A stretch of DNA of 64,000 nt from Escarpia spicata (taxonomy: Eukaryota; Annelida; Polychaeta; Sabellida; Siboglinidae), in the NCBI GenBank assembly GCA_963995525.1, contig OZ023211.1, positions 61,319,541-61,383,540 on the forward strand, in the 5' to 3' direction. The notes under the pieces were generated by a model. The model was not told the DNA's origin and made no database searches. It saw only the letters and a program-made list of their open reading frames with translations. Below, piece by piece: positions 60,522 to 64,000 of the stretch (positions are counted from its first letter, which is position 1; each line of letters begins with the position of its first letter). Both the position numbers and the translations under genes were made by a program.

Positions 60522-63500
60522 GTGGACACTCAGTCAAGATGTGGTAGTGTAGTGATTAGAGCAGCATACAGAGTTGGTAGTGTAGAGGTTAGGGCAGTGA
60601 ACTCTCAGTCAAGATGTGGTAGTGTAGTGATTAGAGCATCATACAGAGGTGGTATTGTAAAGGTTAGGGCAGTGAACTCTCAGTCAAGAGGTGGTAGTGT
60701 AGTGGTTAGAACATCATACAGAGGTGGTAGTGTAGAGGTTAGGGCAGTGGACTCTCAGTCAAGAGGTGGTAGTGTAGTGGTTAGAACATCATACAGAGGT
60801 GGTAGTGTAGAGGTTAGGACAGTGGACTCTCAGTCAAGATGTGATAGTATGTTGATTAGAGCATCACACAGAGCTGATAGTGTAGAGGTTAGAGCAGTGG
60901 ACTCTCGTTCAAGATGTGATAGTGTAGTGATTAGAGCATCATACAGAGGTGGTAGTGTAGAGGTTAGGGCAGTGAACTCTCATTCAAGAGGTGGTAGTGT
61001 AGTGGTTAGGACATCATACAGAGTTGGTAGTGTAGAGGTTAGGACAGTGGACTCTCGTTCAAGATGTGACAGTGTAGTGATTAGAGCATCATACAGAGGT
61101 GGTAGTGTAGAGGTTAGGTCAGTGAACTCTCATTCAAGAGGTGGTAGTGTAGTCGTTAGAACATCATACAGAGGTGGTAGTGTAGAGGTTAGGACAGTGG
61201 ACTCTCGTTCAAGATGTGATAGTGTAGTGATTAGAGCATCATACAGAGGTGGTAGTGTAGAGGTTAGGGCAGTGGACTCTCAGTCAAGATGTGGTTGTGT
61301 AGTGGTTAGAGCACCATACAGAGGTGGTAGTTTAAAAGTTAGGGCAGTGAACTCTCATTCAAGAAATGGTAGTGTAGTTGTTAGAACATCATACAGAGGT
61401 GGTAGTGTAGAGGTAAGGGCAGTGGACTCTCAGTCAAGAGGTGATAGTGTAGAGGTTAGAATATCATACAGAGTTGGTAGTGTAGAGGTTAGGACAGTGG
61501 ACTCTCGTTCAAGATATGATAGTGTAGTGATTAGATCATTATACAGAGGTGGTAGTGTAGTGGTTAGGGCAGTGGACTCTCAGTCAAGAGGTGGTAGTGT
61601 AGTGATTAGAGCATCATACAGAGTTGGTAGTGTAGAGGTTAGGGCAGTGGACTCTTAGTCAAGATGTGGTAGTGTAGTGGTTAGAACATCATACAGAGGT
61701 GGTAGTGTAGAGGTTAGGACAGTGGACTCTCAGTCAAGATGTGATAGTATGTTGATTAGAGCATCACACAGAGCTGATAGTGTAGAGGTTAGAGCAGTGG
61801 ACTCTCGTTCAAGATGTGATAGTTTAGTGATTAGAGCATCAAACAGAGGTGGTAGTGTAGAGGTTAGGGCAGTGAACTCTCATTCAAGAGGTGGTAGTGT
61901 AGTGGTTAGGACATCATACAGAGTTGGTAGTGTAGAGGTTAGGACAGTGGACTCTCGTTCAAGATGTGACAGTGTAGTGTTTAGAGCATCACGCAGAGGT
62001 GGTAGTGTAGAGGTTAGGTCAGTGAACTCTCATTCAAGAGGTGGTAGTGTAGTCGTTAGAACATCATACAGAGGTGGTAGTGTAGAGGTTAGGACAGTGG
62101 ACTCTCGTTCAAGATGTGATAGTGTAGTGATTAGAGCATCATACAGAGGTGGTAGTGTAGAGGTTAGGGCAGTGGACTCTCAGTCAAGATGTGGTTGTGT
62201 AGTGGTTAGAGCACCATACAGAGGTGGTAGTTTAAAAGTTAGGGCAGTGAACTCTCATTCAAGAAATGGTAGTGTAGTTGTTAGAACATCATACAGAGGT
62301 GGTAGTGTAGAGGTAAGGGCAGTGGACTCTCAGTCAAGAGGTGATAGTGTAGAGGTTAGAATATCATACAGAGTTGGTAGTGTAGAGGTTAGGACAGTGG
62401 ACTCTCGTTCAAGATATGATAGTGTAGTGATTAGATCATTATACAGAGGTGGTAGTGTAGTGGTTAGGGCAGTGGACTCTCAGTCAAGAGGTGGTAGTGT
62501 AGTGATTAGAGCATCATACAGAGTTGGTAGTGTAGAGGTTAGGGCAGTGGACTCTCAGTCAAGATGTGGTAGTGTAGTGGTTAGAGCATCACACAGAGGT
62601 GTTAGTGTAAAGGTTAGGGCAGTGAACTCTCGTTCAAGAGGTGGTAGTGTAGTTGTTAGAACATCATACAGAGGTGGTAGTGTAGAGGTAAGGGCAGTGG
62701 ACTCTCAGTGAAGAGGTGATAGTGTAGTGGTTAAAATATCATACAGAGTTGGTAGTGTAGAGGTTAGGACAGTGGACTCTCGTTCAAGATGTGATAGTGT
62801 AGTGATTAGAGCATCATACAGAGGTGGTAGTGAAGAGTTTAGGGCAGTGAACTCTCATTCAAGAGGTGATAGTGTAGTGGTTAGAACATCATACAGAGGT
62901 GGTAGTGTAGAGGTTAGGGCAGTGGACTCTCAGTCAAGAGGTGGTAGTGTAGTGGTTAGAACATCATACAGAGGTGGTAGTGTAGTGGTTAGGACAGTGG
63001 ACTCTCAGTCAAGATGTGATAGTATGTTGATTAGAGCATCACACAGAGCTGATATTGTAGAGGTTAGAGCAGTGGACTCTCGTTCAAAATGTGATAGTGT
63101 AGTGATTAGAGCATCATACAGAGGTGGTAGTGTAGAGGTTAGGGCAGTGAACTCTCGTTCAAGAGGTGGTAGTGTAGTGGTTAGGACATCATACAGAGTT
63201 GGTAGTGTAGAGGTTAGGGCAGTGGACTCTCAGTCAAGATGTGGTTGTGTAGTGGTTAGAGCATCATACAGAGGTGGTAGTGTAAAGGTTAGGGCAGTGA
63301 ACTCTCATTCATGAGATGGTATTGTAGTTATTAGAACACCATACAGAGGTGGTAGTGTAGAGGTTAGGGCAGTGGACTCCCAGTCATGAGGTGGTAGTGT
63401 AGTGGTTAGAATATCATACAGAGTTGGTAGTGTAGAAGTTAGGACAGTGGACTCTCGTTCAAGATGTGATAGTTTAGTGATTAGAGCATCATACAGAGGT

Positions 63501-64000
63501 GGTAGTGTAGAGGTTAGGGCAGTGAACACTCATTCAAGAGGTGGTAGTGTAGTGGTTAGAACATCATACAGAGGTGGTAGTTATTGTATAGGTTAGGGCA
63601 GTGGACTCTCAGTCAACAGGTGGTAGTATAGTGGTTAGAACATCATACAGAGTTGGTACTGTAGAGGTTTGGACAGTGGACTCTCGTTCAAGATGTGATA
63701 GTGTAGTGATTAGAGCATCATACAGAGATTGTAGTGTAGAGGTTAGGGCAGTGAACTCTCATTCAAGAGGTGGTAGTGTAGTGTTAGAACATCATACAGA
63801 AGTGGTAGTGTAGAGGTTAGGGCAGTGGACTCTCAGTCAAGAGGTGGTAGTATAGTGGTTAGAACATCATACAGAGTTGGTACTGTAGAGGTTTGGACAG
63901 TGGACTCTCGTTCAAGATGTGATAGTGTAGTGATTAGAGCATCATACAGAGATTGTAGTGTAGAGGTTAGGGCAGTGAACTCTCATTCAAGAGGTGGTAG
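60522..64000. repeat. Large duplicated block within the satellite, copy 2 (truncated by the window)
   Basis: Second copy of the 51,598 block, differing by scattered point changes, for example a TAG at about 61,656 and CACGCAG for CATACAG near 61,990. Confidence 0.85.

Larger units (their letters stand above)
44701..64000. repeat. 75-bp satellite array, about 257 units, extends past the right edge
   Basis: Each unit has a 33-bp half (GGTGGTAGTGTAGTGGTTAG then AACATCATACAGA) and a 42-bp half (GGTGGTAGTGTAGAGGTTAG then GGCAGTGGACTCTCAGTCAA, GA). The halves share their first 20 positions except one, so the unit is itself an old duplication. Phase is kept almost perfectly over 19.3 kb: single-base losses occur at about 48,930, 49,152, 54,856 and 63,780, one extra 33-bp half at about 46,660-46,700, and one scrambled unit near 63,580. 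As 75 is divisible by 3 and one frame has no stop in the consensus, long frames appear, broken by point changes (for example TAA in GCATAATAC). Copies differ at all three codon positions, so I treat the array as non-coding. Confidence 0.97.

Noticed and set aside
46467..61658. Satellite array as a CRISPR array
   Set aside because: Units are contiguous and nearly identical without unique spacers, the period is 75 bp of paired 33/42-bp halves, there are no cas genes, and the genome is eukaryotic.
44701..64000. Satellite as telomeric or subtelomeric repeat because each 42-bp half contains TTAGGG
   Set aside because: Only one hexamer per 75 bp and never in tandem; the match is best explained by the GGTTAGGGCAG context.

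Overview
This is a eukaryotic, AT-rich, intron-bearing, transposon-dense window. The gene set (BCS1L-like, RNPC3-like, ACP7-like), the mix of LINE families, a PIF/Harbinger element and a THAP-domain DNA transposon suggest a marine invertebrate. A lophotrochozoan, perhaps a mollusc, is my best guess from the general character of the repeats; no sequence here proves it.

Region 1 (1-7,250): the left edge cuts a BCS1L-like gene on the minus strand (first 228 codons present). A 700-bp hAT-like non-autonomous element and a decayed LINE separate it from an RNPC3-like gene (U11/U12 snRNP 65K protein), whose whole coding region is one uninterrupted minus-strand frame. Region 2 (7,250-15,560): intergenic DNA with a small fold-back element, CTCF-like motifs and a nearly intact LINE ORF2 (endonuclease plus reverse transcriptase) with two frameshifts. 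Region 3 (15,567-28,210): a purple acid phosphatase gene (ACP7-like) on the minus strand. I reconstructed it as 12 coding exons that join in phase to 446 codons plus stop. Its 5.7-kb first intron holds a 2.65-kb transposon with inverted ends and a 7-bp target duplication.

Region 4 (29,900-42,460): a nest of mobile elements. A LINE endonuclease domain is split by a 12.2-kb insertion bounded by a 20-bp inverted repeat (30,081-30,100 and 42,254-42,273). Inside are a broken PIF/Harbinger transposase on the plus strand, its convergent Myb/SANT-like partner gene on the minus strand (with a coding microsatellite expansion), a further LINE scrap, and a 5.5-kb THAP-bearing element of the same family as the one in the phosphatase intron. 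Region 5 (42,460-44,700): LINE scraps, a 29-bp minisatellite and AT runs.

Region 6 (44,701-64,000, running off the edge): about 19.3 kb of a 75-bp satellite, roughly 257 units, each made of related 33- and 42-bp halves. Because 75 is a multiple of 3, one frame is open for kilobases and yields apparent proteins of up to 1,039 codons; I read these as artefacts. The array shows nested block duplications of 12, 21 and 33 units and a repeat of more than 3 kb at an 8,924-bp offset. Each half-unit carries a match to the tRNA A-box consensus.

The three host genes are functionally unrelated housekeeping genes (respiratory complex III assembly, minor spliceosome, secreted or lysosomal phosphatase). 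I found no operon-like organisation and no new enzymatic system; the unusual content lies in the nested transposons and the satellite.
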